48,435 nucleotides of DNA from contig JAUNBJ010000014.1 in the NCBI GenBank assembly GCA_030535245.1, forward strand, positions 1 through 48,435, written 5' to 3'. The notes beneath the pieces were generated by a model. That model saw nothing but the letters and a program-made list of their open reading frames with translations, did not search any database and was not told the DNA's origin. Both the position numbers and the translations under genes were made by a program. Shown here in pieces: positions 47,913 to 48,435 of the stretch. Position 1 is the first letter of the stretch, and each line of letters begins with the position of its first letter. This DNA comes from Planctomycetia bacterium (GTDB lineage Bacteria; Planctomycetota; Planctomycetia; Pirellulales; Thermoguttaceae).

Positions 47913-48435
47913 ACGCTGGTATGAATATATCAACGCACTTTTCCCCCTCTGCTCCACCTATCCAGACCGTCAAGGGACGGGTAGTATTTTTTCGCACACG
48001 GCGCGAAAAAATCTCCACCCTTAAACCCTTGACCGTCTGGATTTTTGCCGTGGCATTTCGCCGCCGAAAACGGGGAACAGGATTTTACAACCCTGCCCCC
48101 CGCTTTCGTCTGCTTCATTTTACGGCAAAACCGGCTTCACTACTGCGGCGGTTATCGTCAGCCTTTGCGGGGCTGCGCGCCCCGCGCCCCCGACCTCTCC
48201 CAAAGAACAGAATGGGCTAATGCGTAACAGGGGGATGTAGACATTTTGCACTTTTTTACAGCACCGAAAACCGCATGAATACAGGCTTTTTGCCACCCTC
48301 AAAACCACGCTTTTAGGGTAGGTAATGGTTTTATACCATCCACCCCCAAAAACGGCTTTACTCTTTCTACGGGCGTGTTTTGCGCCCTTTTTCTCTGCCT
48401 GTTTTCCCACCCTTAAAAAGTTCCTCTTGACAAAA
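47913..48435. other. Non-coding stretch of the mobile element
   Basis: No credible coding region. A long inverted repeat pairs CCAGACCGTCAAGGG (about 47961-47975) with CCCTTGACCGTCTGG (about 48027-48041), one mismatch. This type of GC-rich spacer is common between cargo and transfer genes in Firmicutes conjugative elements. Minus-strand ORFs here lack ribosome-binding sites. Confidence 0.5.

Larger units (their letters stand above)
42340..48435 (+). mobile_element. Tn4451-like mobilizable/conjugative element (partial)
   Basis: TnpW, TnpX large serine recombinase, DUF3847 and MobA/MobL relaxase occur in the order typical of Clostridia Tn4451/Tn4453-type elements and related gut conjugative transposons. 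Codon choice (GCG, GGC, AAG-rich with AGGAGG sites) and the gene content differ from the prophage and flanking genes, indicating transfer from Firmicutes. The left boundary is approximate and the right end lies outside the window. Confidence 0.8.

Noticed and set aside
48120..48410. 96-codon minus-strand ORF at the window end
   Set aside because: No ribosome-binding site and low-complexity composition; similar ORFs are often over-predicted in GC-rich spacers of such elements.

Overview
The window looks like chromosome of a gut-associated planctomycete (or a relative in the PVC group) carrying two unrelated mobile elements. The host assignment is an inference from four flanking genes: a DUF6798-type membrane protein, a DUF374 acyltransferase, a large secreted LamG protein and a secreted DUF1080 protein, families that are abundant in Planctomycetota. 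No rRNA or core marker gene is present to confirm it.

Layout: 1-371, non-coding hairpin cluster; 372-2699, two convergent host genes; 2923-2995, tRNA-Lys(TTT); 2972-37275, a 34.3-kb prophage integrated in the 3' end of that tRNA, bounded by a 42-nt identical attL/attR repeat; 37411-42202, two host genes for secreted proteins; from about 42.3 kb to the window end, a Tn4451-like mobilizable or conjugative element of Firmicutes type (TnpW, TnpX large serine recombinase, DUF3847, MobA/MobL relaxase) with a flavin reductase/HxlR pair as cargo.

The prophage has a lambda-like siphovirus plan. It holds a tyrosine integrase, an XRE regulator with paired palindromic operators, small early genes, a CsrA-like protein, a ParB-Lar fusion, and a replication-type gene that seems to contain an iteron/AT-rich origin. 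The large terminase, gpW-like joiner, portal, protease-scaffold and capsid genes follow. Then come an atypical lysis block (papain-like peptidase plus holin-like proteins), a sialyltransferase-like protein, head-tail connectors, tail tube, tail chaperones, tape measure, tail tip and fibre.

Cargo genes on the minus strand interrupt this plus-strand programme: a DUF2513-like gene, RhuM, a RelE/XRE toxin-antitoxin pair and two related membrane proteins. Each has a good sigma70-type promoter with a 17-bp spacer, so they are probably expressed in the lysogen.

The best candidate for an undescribed system is next to attL at about 3250-5385. There a TcmP-like protein and a CX3CX2C radical SAM protein form an operon with its own promoter. 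The operon is bounded by 25-nt direct repeats and flanked by two copies of a structured RNA motif with compensatory changes; the left copy has a promoter and an intrinsic terminator. A second notable structure is the duplicated unit of tail-completion end, antisense membrane gene and tape-measure start at 28.0-30.1 kb.
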